A stretch of 64,000 nucleotides of DNA from Streptomyces verrucosisporus (GCF_017114865.1 NZ_JADEYH010000006.1:148367-212366), one strand, 5' to 3'; counted from the first letter of the stretch, positions 7,706-18,655 are shown. Translations and numbers: made by a program. Notes: generated by a model not told the origin, from the letters alone.

Positions 7706-9007
7706 TCACATCTCGCCGCGCACCATGGCCAGCAGCCGGTTGTAGACGGCGGGGTCCACCCGTACGCCGTCGTGCGCGTGGGCGTTGGTGATCCAGGGGC
7801 GCAGGCCGCGTACGGCGGCGGCGGTGCGCAGGGAGTGCTCGCGGTCGACGTACATGTCGTCGTGGTAGACGGCCGCCGCCACCGGCACCCGGTTGGCGGC
7901 CAGGCGGTCGGCGTCGTACAGCGCGGGCCAGTCGGTGCGCCCGGCGATCAGGTGGGCGGCCTCCCGCAACGGCTCCAGCGCCGGGTCCTCCTCGAAGTGC
8001 CAGGGGTAGACCATCTCCCCGGTGAAGCGCAGCGGACCGCCGCGCGAGGCGTCGAAGGCGGGGAACTCCTCACGGACCCGGTGCGCGGACCAGGCGGTGG
8101 GCCGGTCGCCCTGGGCGTAGATGGCCTCGTGCAGGACGGCGTACAGGGGGCGTTCGGCGTAGGAGACGGCGGCCTCGACGCCGCGCAGGAAGGTGTCGGA
8201 CAGCTCCGGTCCGCGCGCGCCCGGCACGAGCGCGGTCTCCAGCAGGTAGTGCAGGGAGTCGAAGGAGGAGACGCCGCCGAAGGCGGTGCCCAGGGTCTGG
8301 AAGCGGCGCACGGTCAGCCGTTCGCCGGTGGGCAGCCGTACGTCCTCGCGCTCCAGGTGCCCGGCCACGGCGTCGGCCAGGCGCTGGTCGCCGGGGTAGC
8401 GGCCGAAGTAGCGCTCGTTGTGGTCCGCCACACGGGCGTAGGCGGCGCGGTAGACGTCGTCGGCGTGTGCGCTCAGGGAGGGCAGGCCGCCGGTGATCAT
8501 CACCTTCTCCAGTCCCTCGGGTGCCAGGGACAGGTAGGTCAGGGCGCAGAAGCCGCCGAAGCTCTGGCCGAGCACCGTCCAGGGGCGGTCCTGCTCGCCG
8601 TCGGCGGCGAGGTGGCGGCGCAGCAGTTCGGCGTCGCGGACGATGGAGTCGGCGCGGAAGTGCGCCAGGTGGGCGGCGGTGGCGGCGGCGTCCGGGAGGG
8701 TGGCGAGGGTGCGGCGGTCGGCCGGGGTGCTGCGGCCGGTGCCGCGCTGGTCCATCAGGACGACGCGGTGGTCGCGCAGCGCCTCGCGCAGCCAGGCCCC
8801 CGGGGCGTTCGGCCGCTCGGCCCGGTGACCGGGGCCGCCCTGGAGCCACAGCAGCCGGGGCAGGTCCTCCCCCTCCCGTCCGGCGGCGGTCACCTCGCGG
8901 GCGAACAGGGTGATCTCCGGGCCGTCCGGGCGGGCGTGGTCCAGGGGCACCCGGAGGGTGTGGTCGGCGCAGACGAGTCCGTTGTGGCGGTAGACGGCCG
9001 TGTCCAT
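7706..9007 (-). CDS. Alpha/beta-hydrolase, proline iminopeptidase-like (peptidase family S33)
   Basis: A 433-residue cytosolic hydrolase. The oxyanion-hole segment LQGGPG is at residues 55-60, MDQRGTGRST at about 85-94, and the nucleophile elbow GQSFGG at 147-152 makes Ser149 the probable nucleophile. The later NAHAHDGVR segment near the C-terminus supplies the probable catalytic histidine. This is the standard prolyl aminopeptidase arrangement, and the length fits streptomycete members. It converges on the DUF2829 gene with a 7-bp gap and appears to be a single-gene unit. Confidence 0.88.
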   Translation of the reverse strand: MDTAVYRHNGLVCADHTLRVPLDHARPDGPEITLFAREVTAAGREGEDLPRLLWLQGGPGHRAERPNAPGAWLREALRDHRVVLMDQRGTGRSTPADRRTLATLPDAAATAAHLAHFRADSIVRDAELLRRHLAADGEQDRPWTVLGQSFGGFCALTYLSLAPEGLEKVMITGGLPSLSAHADDVYRAAYARVADHNERYFGRYPGDQRLADAVAGHLEREDVRLPTGERLTVRRFQTLGTAFGGVSSFDSLHYLLETALVPGARGPELSDTFLRGVEAAVSYAERPLYAVLHEAIYAQGDRPTAWSAHRVREEFPAFDASRGGPLRFTGEMVYPWHFEEDPALEPLREAAHLIAGRTDWPALYDADRLAANRVPVAAAVYHDDMYVDREHSLRTAAAVRGLRPWITNAHAHDGVRVDPAVYNRLLAMVRGEM

Positions 9008-9173
9008 GGTGCTTGAGGCTCCTCGTGCCGGGGTCGGGATGCGGGGCGTGCGCCGGACGGCTTCGTTCGCACCGTACGCGGCACACGCCCCCTCGGGACA
9101 CAGGCTCCCGCGAACGGGTGCCGCCGGGCGGTCCGGCCGGCTCCGCCCGTCCGGGCGAACGGGCCGGCGCCGC

Positions 9174-9980
9174 TCAGGTCCGCAGGTAGGAGGCCCCGTT
9201 CAGGTCCAGTACGGCGCCCGCGCTCCACTGGGCCCGCGGGGACGCCAGCCACAGCACCGCCTCGGCCACCTCCTCGGGCGAGGCCACCCGCCCGTACGGG
9301 CTCTGCGCGCGGATGGCCTCCCCTTCGGCGCCGGCCAGGCGGTGGGTGACGCGTTCGGTGTCGATGAAGCCCGGCGCCACCGAGGTGACGGCGATGCCGT
9401 ACGGGGCGAGGGCGACGGCCAGGGACTGGCCCAGCGCGTGGACGGCGGCCTTGGTGGCACCGTAGGCGGGGTGGTCGGGCTCGCCGCGGAACGCCCCGCG
9501 CGAGCCGACGTTGACGATCCGGCCGCCGGTGCCCTGGCCGATCATGTGGCGGGCGGCGGCGTGGCTGAGGTTCGCCGTGCCGAGCAGGTTGACGTCCACG
9601 TGCCGCCGCCAGGCCTCGCACCAGTCCTCGTACCCCGTGGTCGCGGGCGGGTGCGGGGTGTTGACGGCCGCGTTGTTCACCAGGACGTCCAGGCCGCCCA
9701 GCACCTCGGCCGCCGCGTCCGCGAGGTCGGCGGTCTGCCGCGGGTCGGCCAGGTCCGCGCCGAGCAGGGCGTGGCCGTCGCCGGGCAGGGAGGCCAGGGT
9801 GGCCTCGGCGTCCTTCCGGCGGCTGCCGTGGTGTACGGCCACCGTGTCGCCGTTGGCGGCGAACGCCCGCGCCACCGCCCGGCCCAGCCCCCTGGACGCG
9901 CCACTGACCAGCACGCGCCGGCCGCTGCCGGGGAATCCGTTCTCGGCGGTGGGCGTCTCGGATCCGTCGGGGTGCTGCAC
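9174..9980 (-). CDS. Short-chain dehydrogenase/reductase
   Basis: A 268-residue classical SDR. The cofactor loop GASRGLG is at residues 27-33, NNAAVNTP follows the fourth strand, and the catalytic tyrosine and lysine are in YGATK. The tail (VASPEEVAEAVLWLASP, AGAVLDLNGA) matches FabG-like enzymes. The GTG at 9980 is chosen because AGGAG lies 7 bp upstream. Translation further upstream would run into the promoter of the divergent phosphotransferase gene. The substrate is unknown. Confidence 0.88.
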   Translation of the reverse strand: MQHPDGSETPTAENGFPGSGRRVLVSGASRGLGRAVARAFAANGDTVAVHHGSRRKDAEATLASLPGDGHALLGADLADPRQTADLADAAAEVLGGLDVLVNNAAVNTPHPPATTGYEDWCEAWRRHVDVNLLGTANLSHAAARHMIGQGTGGRIVNVGSRGAFRGEPDHPAYGATKAAVHALGQSLAVALAPYGIAVTSVAPGFIDTERVTHRLAGAEGEAIRAQSPYGRVASPEEVAEAVLWLASPRAQWSAGAVLDLNGASYLRT

Positions 9981-10082
9981 GGTGGGGCTCCTGGGTGGGG
10001 CTGGGGTGCGGCCGTCGGCCGTCGGGCGCCCACACCCTAATCCGGGTGCGCGTGCGGCGGCGGGCGGGTGAGACTGGGTGGC

Positions 10083-10877
10083 GTGGAGCATGACGTGCGG
10101 GAGTTCGCGGAGGAACCGCTGGCGGGCGGCAACGTCAGCGCGGGCGTCGTCCGGGTGGGCGACACCGTACGCCGCCCCGCGGGGCCCTGGACGCCCGCCG
10201 TGCACGCCCTGCTGGAGCACCTCCACGGGGCCGGGTTCCGGGGGGCGCCCCGGCCGCTGGGCGTCGACGCCCGCGGACGCGAGGTGCTCACGTACCTGCC
10301 GGGCCGGACCGTGTGGCCGGACCGCTTCTCCCTGCTGGACCCGGTCCACCGGCTGGAGCGGGTGGCACGTCTGGTCCGGGAGTTCCACGACGCCGTGGCG
10401 GGTTTCACCCCGCCGCCCGGCGCCCGCTGGCAGCGGCTGATCCCCGCCGAGGGGCACGAGATCATCGCCCACCACGATCTGGCCCCGTGGAACCTGGTGT
10501 CCGACGGCGGCCGGGAGTGGGCGTTCATCGACTGGGACGGCGCGGCGCCCGGCTCCCGCCTGGAGGATCTGGCCTACGCCGCCCACGGCTTCGTCCCGCT
10601 GTCGGCGAATCCGGCCTTCCGGCGCGCGAACGCCGGGGCAAGGCTGCGGGCCTTCGCCGGCGCCTACGGGCTGGACGAGGACGAACGCCGCCGTCTGGCG
10701 CCCCTGCTGGGGCGCCGTACCCGCGCCATGCACGACTTCCTGCGGGACCGGGCCTCACACGGCGTCCAGCCGTGGGCGAGGCTGTGGGACGAGGGCCACG
10801 GGGAGACGTGGCGGCGGGACGCCGAGTACACCGAGCGGCGCGAGCGGCTCTGGCTGGACGCCCTGCTCGGCGGCTGA
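10083..10877 (+). CDS. Phosphotransferase (aminoglycoside phosphotransferase/choline kinase fold)
   Basis: A protein of about 264 residues with the kinase-like fold of the APH family. The Brenner motif HHDLAPWNLV supplies the catalytic aspartate and IDWDGAAPG is the metal-binding DFG equivalent. The N-lobe is shorter than in APH(3') enzymes. I chose the GTG at 10083, but an in-frame GTG at 10068 is equally possible. Family members phosphorylate small metabolites or antibiotics, and nothing here identifies the substrate. It is divergent from the SDR gene and 119 bp before the MFS gene. Confidence 0.8.
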   Translation: MEHDVREFAEEPLAGGNVSAGVVRVGDTVRRPAGPWTPAVHALLEHLHGAGFRGAPRPLGVDARGREVLTYLPGRTVWPDRFSLLDPVHRLERVARLVREFHDAVAGFTPPPGARWQRLIPAEGHEIIAHHDLAPWNLVSDGGREWAFIDWDGAAPGSRLEDLAYAAHGFVPLSANPAFRRANAGARLRAFAGAYGLDEDERRRLAPLLGRRTRAMHDFLRDRASHGVQPWARLWDEGHGETWRRDAEYTERRERLWLDALLGG

Positions 10878-10996
10878 GGCCGCCGGTCCTCCGGCACGCC
10901 CTCCCCGTACAGCCGCGTGTGGGCCGTTCTCCGCCGGGAAACCGTCAGGAGCGCGCCGAGGCGCATCCCCTCGGCACGGCGCCGAAGGGAGTGGTG

Positions 10997-12487
10997 ATGG
11001 CGACTGGCAGCCCCGTGGAACCGTCGGTGGGTACGGGCACGGTCACGACGTCCGTGCCTGCCCGGCTCGACCGCCTGCCGTGGTCGCGCTGGCACTGGAT
11101 GATCGTGATCGGGCTCGGCACGGTGTGGATCCTCGACGGCCTGGAGGTCACGGTCGTCGGCAACATCGCCGGGCGGCTGGCGGAGGAGGGCAGCGGACTG
11201 CCCATCACCTCCGCCGAGGTGACCGGCATCGCGGCGGCCCTGTATGTGGCCGGAGCCTGTTCGGGGGCGCTGTTCTTCGGCTGGCTGACCGACCGCTACG
11301 GCCGCAAGAAGCTCTTCATCATCACCCTGGCCGTCTATCTGGGCGCCACCGCGCTGACCGCGCTGTCCTTCTCCAGCTGGTGGTTCTTCGCCTGCCGCTT
11401 CCTGACGGGCTTCGGCATCGGCGGCGAGTACGCGGCGATCAACTCCGCGATCGACGAGCTGATCCCCTCCAAGTACCGCGGCCGCATCGACCTGATCATC
11501 AACGGCAGCTTCTGGCTGGGCGCGGTGGGCGGCTCGCTGCTGTCCGTCGTGATGCTGGACACCGACGTCTTCGCCCTCGACGTCGGCTGGCGGCTGACCT
11601 TCGCGCTCGGCGTCGTCTTCGGTCTGGCCATCCTGCTGGTGCGCCGCCATGTGCCCGAGAGCCCGCGGTGGCAGTTCATCCACGGGCAGGGCGACAAGGC
11701 CGAGAAGCTGGTGGGCGAGGTCGAGGAGGGCATCCGCGCCGAGAAAGGTGCCGAACTGCCGCCGCCGGCCGGTGAGATCACCATCCACACGCGCCGCGGC
11801 ATCGGCTTCGGGACGATCGCCCGCACGGTCTTCTCCCACTACCGCAAGCGCGCGGTGCTGGGGCTGTCCCTCTTCGTCGGCCAGGCGTTCCTCTACAACG
11901 CCATCACCTTCGGCTTCGGCGCGATCCTGACCACGTTCTTCGACGTGGGCACCGGTTCGACCGGCTACTACTTCGCGGTCATCGCCGTCGGCAACTTCTT
12001 CGGCCCGCTGCTGCTGGGCAGGTTCTTCGACACCGTCGGCCGCCGCGTGATGATCTCCGGCACGTACATCCTCTCCGGACTGCTGCTCTTCGTGACCGCC
12101 TGGCTGTTCGGCGGCGGCCATCTGAGCGCCACCACGCTGACGGCCTGCTGGTGCGTGGTGCTGTTCTTCGCCTCGGCCGGGGCCAGTTCGGCCTATCTGA
12201 CGGTCAGCGAGGTCTTCCCGATGGAGACGCGGGCGATGGCGATCGCCTTCTTCTACGCCATCGGTACGGCCGCGGGCGGAATCAGCGGTCCGCTGATCTT
12301 CGCCAGGCTCACCGAGTCCGGCGTCCTCTCGGACACCGTGCTCGCCTTCCAGATCGGCGCCGGGCTGATGACCGCGGCCGGGCTGGTGGCCGTCCTCCTG
12401 GCGGTGCCGGCCGAGCGGCGGGCGCTGGAGGACATCGCGGTGCCGCTGTCGGCGCAGGTGACGCCCGCCCCGGGCAGGCGCGGGTGA
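10997..12487 (+). CDS. MFS transporter of the metabolite:H+ symporter / sugar porter type
   Basis: A 496-residue permease with 12 predicted membrane spans. The loop 2-3 motif is GWLTDRYGRKK, its second-half repeat is GRFFDTVGRR, and FLTGFGIGGEYAAINSAIDE in helix 4 is typical of the AAHS/sugar porter subfamilies. PESPRW follows helix 6, as in sugar and aromatic-acid porters. The ATG at 10997 follows GGGAGTGGTG. A strong hairpin directly follows the stop. The substrate is uncertain. Confidence 0.85.
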   Translation: MATGSPVEPSVGTGTVTTSVPARLDRLPWSRWHWMIVIGLGTVWILDGLEVTVVGNIAGRLAEEGSGLPITSAEVTGIAAALYVAGACSGALFFGWLTDRYGRKKLFIITLAVYLGATALTALSFSSWWFFACRFLTGFGIGGEYAAINSAIDELIPSKYRGRIDLIINGSFWLGAVGGSLLSVVMLDTDVFALDVGWRLTFALGVVFGLAILLVRRHVPESPRWQFIHGQGDKAEKLVGEVEEGIRAEKGAELPPPAGEITIHTRRGIGFGTIARTVFSHYRKRAVLGLSLFVGQAFLYNAITFGFGAILTTFFDVGTGSTGYYFAVIAVGNFFGPLLLGRFFDTVGRRVMISGTYILSGLLLFVTAWLFGGGHLSATTLTACWCVVLFFASAGASSAYLTVSEVFPMETRAMAIAFFYAIGTAAGGISGPLIFARLTESGVLSDTVLAFQIGAGLMTAAGLVAVLLAVPAERRALEDIAVPLSAQVTPAPGRRG

Positions 12488-12493
12488 CACCGG

Positions 12494-12551
12494 CCCCGGA
12501 ACGGGGTGGAAGGGGGGCGCTGCGGCGCCCCCCTTCCACCCCGTTCCGGGG
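12494..12551. terminator. Bidirectional terminator hairpin
   Basis: Two perfect 27-nt arms are separated by the loop TGCG, filling the gap between the converging MFS gene (stop at 12487) and the F420-type gene (stop at 12558). There is no U-run, as is usual in streptomycetes. The length, perfection and position make a shared terminator the natural reading. Confidence 0.85.
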
Positions 12552-12557
12552 TCCCGC

Positions 12558-13535
12558 TCAGGATCCGGCCGAGCGCGGCGACAGCGCACGGATGCGCTGG
12601 TCCAGCTCGCCGCTGTAGAACTCCATGAAGCCGTCCGGGTCGGGGCCGGCGTTCATCAGCACCAGCCGGTCGAAGCCCGCGTCGACGTACTGCTGCGCCA
12701 TCTCCACGAACCGGGCCGGGTCAGGGCCGCAGGCGAAGTTGGCGAGCATGTCCTCCTCGCGGACGGTGGTGGTGGCGGCCGCGAAGTTGACCGGATTGGG
12801 CAGCTCGCTCATGACCTTCCAGCCGGTGACGGCCCACCGGGTGGTCTCCAGGACGGCCCGGGCCGCGGTGTGCTCGTCGAGCGCCCAGGCCATGGGCACC
12901 TCGGCGTAGGCGGGGCCGGAGCCGCCGGCATCGTGGTAGCGGCGCAGGATCTCCGGCTTGGCCTCGGTCGCGAACAGCCCGTCGCCGAGTTCGGCGGCGA
13001 TCCGCGCCGACGGGCGGCCGCTGGCGGCCACCGCGATCAGCGGGAGCTCCTCGGGGAGGTCGAAGATCCGCGCGTCCTCCAGGTGCAGGTGCTTGCCCTC
13101 GTAGGACCGGTATCCGCCGCGCCACAGCAGCCGGATGATCTCCAGGGCCTCGCGGAGCATCTCGTGGCGCGCGGCGACGGCGGGGAAGCCCCGGCCGACG
13201 ACGTGCTCGTTGAGCCGCTCGCCGGCGCCGACGCCGAGGACGAACCGGCCCTCCGAGAGCAGGGCGAGCGTCGCGGCGGCCTGGGCGATGATCGCCGGGT
13301 GGTACCGCACGGTCGGACAGGTCACGCCGGTCGCCAGTCCGATGCGCTCGGTCCTCGCCGCGATGGTGCCCAGGACCGTCCAGGCGAACGGCGAGTGGCC
13401 CTGGTTGTCGAGCCACGGGTGGTAGTGGTCACTGATCTCGACGAAGTCGAAACCGGCCTGCTCCGCGCGGACCGCCTGCCGGACGAGTTCGGCGGGCCCG
13501 AACGCCTCCGCCGCCAGTTTGTAGCCGATCTGCAT
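12558..13535 (-). CDS. LLM-class F420-dependent oxidoreductase (G6PDH-like family)
   Basis: A 325-residue TIM-barrel oxidoreductase. The opening IGYKLAAEAFGP, the segment DFVEISDHYHPW, the run GLATGVTCPTVRYHPAIIAQ and LGVGAGERLNEH are close to the F420-dependent glucose-6-phosphate dehydrogenase-like group. The histidine in SDHYHPW corresponds to the active-site region of that group. F420 is the expected cofactor, as known for the family. The substrate is not assignable. The gene has its own unit with a strong shared terminator. Confidence 0.87.
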   Translation of the reverse strand: MQIGYKLAAEAFGPAELVRQAVRAEQAGFDFVEISDHYHPWLDNQGHSPFAWTVLGTIAARTERIGLATGVTCPTVRYHPAIIAQAAATLALLSEGRFVLGVGAGERLNEHVVGRGFPAVAARHEMLREALEIIRLLWRGGYRSYEGKHLHLEDARIFDLPEELPLIAVAASGRPSARIAAELGDGLFATEAKPEILRRYHDAGGSGPAYAEVPMAWALDEHTAARAVLETTRWAVTGWKVMSELPNPVNFAAATTTVREEDMLANFACGPDPARFVEMAQQYVDAGFDRLVLMNAGPDPDGFMEFYSGELDQRIRALSPRSAGS

Positions 13536-13550
13536 CTGTTCCTCTGTCCC

Positions 13551-13570
13551 TCGCCGTACGTCGCCGTACG
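13551..13570. repeat. 10-bp tandem direct repeat upstream of the F420-type gene
   Basis: TCGCCGTACG occurs twice back to back, 16-35 bp upstream of the start codon at 13535. It could be an operator with half-sites in phase, or a simple slippage duplication. Confidence 0.6.
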
Positions 13571-13738
13571 TGGTGCCGTTCGGTTGCCGCTCGCGGCGGG
13601 TTCCCGCGGCACGCGGCGCGAAACGGCGCGGTGGGCCATGTGGGCGAGGGACGGCGGGGGGAGAGGACCGGGCGTGGAGGCACGGGGTGCTGGGCGTGAG
13701 GCGCGGGGGTGTGAGGCGCGGGCCCCGCGCTCACCGGT

Positions 13739-14194
13739 TCAAAGGTCGAACTCGTGCGGGGGCAGGTCCAGTGCCTGGCAGACCTCGCGGACCACGGCCC
13801 GTTCGGCGAGGTCGAAGCGGCCGTCGGCGCCCGCTATGACGATGCCGATCTGGACGACGGCTCGCGCCTCCAGCGGCTTCCTCCTGGCCTTGGCGATCTC
13901 CTTGAGGGCGTCGGCCCTGCCGCTCTCGCGGTCGGCGGCGATCGCGTCCAGCCGGTCCTCGAAGAGGCTCCGCAGCTCGTCGGCGGGGAAGTTCCTCAGC
14001 ACCTCGTTGTTGGCGATCAGGTAGGAGACACGGCGCCGCTCGGCCGGGTCGACCCTGCCGTCGGCCGCGGCGACGAGTGCGCACACCGCCATGGACGCGT
14101 CGCGGAACGCGCCGCCCCTGAGTTCGTTCCTCCTCTCCTCCAACTGGGCCTGCATCGTCTGTGCGGATTCCTTGAGGCGGTTCCACAGGGCCAT
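13739..14194 (-). CDS. TerB-like tellurite resistance family protein
   Basis: A 151-residue all-helical protein. Two repeats with acidic metal-binding loops are visible, AAADGRVDPAERR and AGADGRFDLAER. This is the TerB hallmark. The start at 14194 gives MALWNRLKESAQTM after a GGAGTG ribosome site. TerB proteins bind divalent metal and are linked to membrane-associated stress complexes. There are no other ter genes here, so the role is open. Confidence 0.85.
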   Translation of the reverse strand: MALWNRLKESAQTMQAQLEERRNELRGGAFRDASMAVCALVAAADGRVDPAERRRVSYLIANNEVLRNFPADELRSLFEDRLDAIAADRESGRADALKEIAKARRKPLEARAVVQIGIVIAGADGRFDLAERAVVREVCQALDLPPHEFDL

Positions 14195-16327
<2,133 letters not shown>

Positions 16328-16370
16328 CCCCGGTCACGGCGGCTCCCGCACACACTCCCTCCCCCCACAA

Positions 16371-16408
16371 CCGGTGGCGCGGCGGTCTTCGGACCGCCGC
16401 GCCACCGG
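16371..16408 (+). terminator. Terminator of the xylanase gene
   Basis: Perfect 17-nt arms enclose the stable tetraloop TTCG, 43 bp after the stop codon. The position and perfection support a factor-independent terminator. Confidence 0.85.
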
Positions 16409-16556
16409 CGCGTCGGCATCCTTCCGCATTCTTCCGCCCCCACCGCCCGGTGCGCCGCCCGCCCGAAGCCACCGGGCGGGCGGCGATGAGTTCCGGCGGC
16501 CCGGCCGGTCCACCCATCGGAAGGCGTTCGGCATCCGCACACCAGGAGGGCATGCC

Positions 16557-17033
16557 ATGCAGAAGCAGAAGATCGCGACCTGTCTGTGGTTCGACGGCCG
16601 GGCCGAGGAGGCCGCCCGGTACTACACCTCTCTCTTCCCCGACTCCCGGATCACGGACGTCCAGCACTACGGCGAGGCCGGGCCGGGCGAGCCGGGATCG
16701 GTCATGACCGTCACCTTCGAGCTCGCGGGGCGTGAGTTCATCGCGCTCAACGGCGGCCCGGAGTTCACCTTCAGCGAGGCGATCTCGCTCTCGGTGGACT
16801 GCGCCGACCAGGCGGAGGTGGACGAGCTGTGGGCCAGGCTCACCGACGGCGGCGAGGAGAGCGTGTGCGGCTGGCTCAAGGACCGCTACGGCCTGTCGTG
16901 GCAGATCGTCCCGCGGGAACTGCCCGAACTGCTGGGCCACCCCGACCCAACGGTGTCCCAGCAGGTCATGAAGGCCATGCTGGGCATGAGGAAGATCGAC
17001 GTCCAGGCCCTGCGGGAGGCCGCCGGAAAGTGA
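16557..17033 (+). CDS. VOC family protein (PhnB-like / 3-dmu-9_3-mt domain)
   Basis: A 158-residue protein with one vicinal-oxygen-chelate unit. KIATCLWFDGRAEEAARYYTSLF, then EFIALNGGPEFTFSEAISL, CGWLKDRYGLSWQIVP and the tail VMKAMLGMRKIDVQAL are classic for the PhnB-like family. The ATG at 16557 follows AGGAGG. Such proteins are small metal-fold enzymes or binding proteins. The partner is not known, and it stands alone between terminators. Confidence 0.88.
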   Translation: MQKQKIATCLWFDGRAEEAARYYTSLFPDSRITDVQHYGEAGPGEPGSVMTVTFELAGREFIALNGGPEFTFSEAISLSVDCADQAEVDELWARLTDGGEESVCGWLKDRYGLSWQIVPRELPELLGHPDPTVSQQVMKAMLGMRKIDVQALREAAGK

Positions 17034-17043
17034 CGCCCGGCAT

Positions 17044-17086
17044 CCCCTCCGGCCCAAGCGGCCCGGGGCCGCTCGGGCCGGAGGGG
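17044..17086. terminator. Bidirectional terminator hairpin
   Basis: CCCCTCCGGCCC pairs with GGGCCGGAGGGG, and the inner arms AGCGGCC/GGCCGCT continue the stem after one mismatch. It fills the space between the converging VOC gene and methyltransferase remnant. Confidence 0.8.
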
Positions 17087-17089
17087 CGC

Positions 17090-17302
17090 TCAGTCCGGGA
17101 GGGGGCGCTCCATGCGCACCAGGGCGTCGATCGCGTGGGCCTGTCCGCCCTCGGGGCCCGCCACCGGGCGGCGCACTCGTTCGGCACGCCGGGACGCCAG
17201 GCCCGATTCCGCGAGGTCCTCGCGGACCACCCAGCGGTTGGGCTCACCGCCCCAGACCAGATCCGCGGCCGCGTACCGCTCGTCCCACGCCCGGCTGTCC
17301 AT
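17090..17302 (-). pseudogene. SAM-dependent methyltransferase with an internal in-frame deletion
   Basis: A 70-codon frame that looks like the two ends of a class I methyltransferase joined together. The first 30 residues (MDSRAWDERYAAADLVWG, then GEPNRWVVRE) are the usual opening of a family of roughly 200 residues. The last 40 (RRAERVRRP and then AIDALVRMERP) are its usual ending. The whole Rossmann core with the SAM-binding glycine motif is missing, so no activity is expected. The frame is kept across the junction. A divergent thiol-redox operon lies beyond. Confidence 0.7.
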
Positions 17303-17405
17303 CGTCCCTCCGATCCCTGCGCTCTCCGTCTCCCCGGGCGCCGGCCCCCTCCGCGCCCGCCTCCGGTCCCGTGCCGACCGTGCGTGGCGACCCCTCTGGA
17401 CATTT

Positions 17406-17421
17406 ATACCCCTAGGGGTAT
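17406..17421. promoter_or_regulatory. CsoR/CstR-type operator, perfect 16-bp palindrome
   Basis: ATACCCCTAGGGGTAT is perfectly palindromic and matches the operator form bound by CsoR-family copper or persulfide sensors (ATACCCC core and its mirror). It lies in the 306-bp gap 17303-17608, about 190 bp before the thiol-redox operon. Weaker versions of the same palindrome flank the CstR-like gene at 25842 and the dioxygenase gene at 28722. The rest of the gap shows no gene. Confidence 0.72.
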
Positions 17422-17608
17422 GGAAACGGAGGCGGTGTCCGCGCCCCGGCCTCTCCCGCCCACCCGGCGGAAGGAAGGAAGATCCGCGGTCGACGCCGTC
17501 CTGTACGCTGCCGAGTGTCCCCGGTTACCCGGTGGACCGCACGTTCGACACCGTGCGTCTCACGCCGACCGAGCGACCGAGCCCTGCGGAGGAGGGGGAA
17601 CACAAGCG

Positions 17609-18046
17609 ATGCACGTCTTCCGTCGCATCCCCGGCCTCTCCCCGAAGGTCCTCTGCGCCCTGGCACTGGCCCTCACCGCTCTGCTGACAGTGCTCTGCGT
17701 CCCGGCGTCGGCCTCCGCGGCCCATCAGGACCGCGCACTCGCCCCCGCCGGGTCCGCGCCCCTCGCGGAGGGGCCCCACCTCTCGGGGACGCCCGCGTAC
17801 ACCGACCGGGCCATGGCGGCGGTGACCGCGCCCACGGCGGGCGACGGCGACTCCCCCTCGTGCTCCGGCGACGAGGGCGCGCCGGCGGTCGTATCCGCCA
17901 CGGGCGCGGGAGACCCCGTGGCAGCGCCCGAGGTTCACGGGCGCCGCGTGTCCGCGGACCCCGACATCCACGGCGCCCGGGCTCCCACGGGCCGGGCCGG
18001 GCCCGTCACGCACGCCCCGCACGCCTTCACCGTCCTGAGGATCTAG
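17609..18046 (+). CDS. Small secreted or membrane-anchored protein, first gene of a thiol-redox operon
   Basis: A 145-residue protein that I cannot place in a named family. Residues 1-38 have positive residues followed by a strongly hydrophobic stretch (VLCALALALTALLTVLCV) ending ASASAA, so it is exported or anchored. The rest is low in structure, rich in Ala, Gly, Pro and His, with one cysteine in DSPSCSGDEG. The ATG at 17609 follows GGAGGGGGAA. It precedes the CPVC membrane protein, DsbA-like and CcdA-like genes in the same direction, which suggests an envelope metal or thiol role. Confidence 0.6.
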   Translation: MHVFRRIPGLSPKVLCALALALTALLTVLCVPASASAAHQDRALAPAGSAPLAEGPHLSGTPAYTDRAMAAVTAPTAGDGDSPSCSGDEGAPAVVSATGAGDPVAAPEVHGRRVSADPDIHGARAPTGRAGPVTHAPHAFTVLRI

Positions 18047-18160
18047 ACCTGTCCCGGGGCCGCCTCCCGCGGCTCCCGCCGTCGTCATCGTTCACACGCG
18101 GTCCGCACACGGCCCTTCCGGTCCCCCGGTTCCGCGTCACGACAGGACAGGATCTCCCTC

Positions 18161-18655
18161 ATGCTCTCCTCCCTCCCGCGTGCCCTGCGCACGGCCGGCA
18201 CCGCCCTCGCGGCGTGGACCCCGCTGCGCTGGGGCGCCGCGGCGGGCGGCGCCGCCCTGACCGCCCTGCTGGTCGGCCTCCCCACCGCCGTCATCCCCAA
18301 CCCGCTCTTCTCCCGGATGACGCCGACGCTGTGGTGGAACTACCCGACGCTCGCCGCCACCGCCCTGCTGGCCGGTATCGTCATCGCCACCTACGTCAAG
18401 GCCCCCACCGCACCCCGGGCATCGCGCTCGGGCTCCATCGGCGGTGTGCTGTCCTTCCTGGCCGTGGGCTGCCCGGTGTGCAACAAGTTCGTCCTCATCG
18501 CCCTGGGCACCTCCGGCGCGCTCGGCATCTGGGCCCCCGTCCAGCCGTTCCTCGCCCTGGCCTCGGTCGCTCTGCTGGCCGTGGCGGCGGTGAAGCGGCT
18601 GACCGGTGAGATCGCCTGCCGCACCCCCGTACGGGACGCGGCCCCCGCGGCCTGA
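18161..18655 (+). CDS. Integral membrane protein with a CPVC motif
   Basis: A 164-residue membrane protein with about four to five hydrophobic spans. The notable feature is AVGCPVCNKFVLIALGTSGA, which puts a CxxC pair (C104, C107) at the end of a span. That is the right setting for a membrane dithiol that could exchange electrons or bind a metal. I do not recognise a named family. It lies 73 bp before the DsbA-like gene, and the gene order implies a shared redox task. Confidence 0.65.
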   Translation: MLSSLPRALRTAGTALAAWTPLRWGAAAGGAALTALLVGLPTAVIPNPLFSRMTPTLWWNYPTLAATALLAGIVIATYVKAPTAPRASRSGSIGGVLSFLAVGCPVCNKFVLIALGTSGALGIWAPVQPFLALASVALLAVAAVKRLTGEIACRTPVRDAAPAA

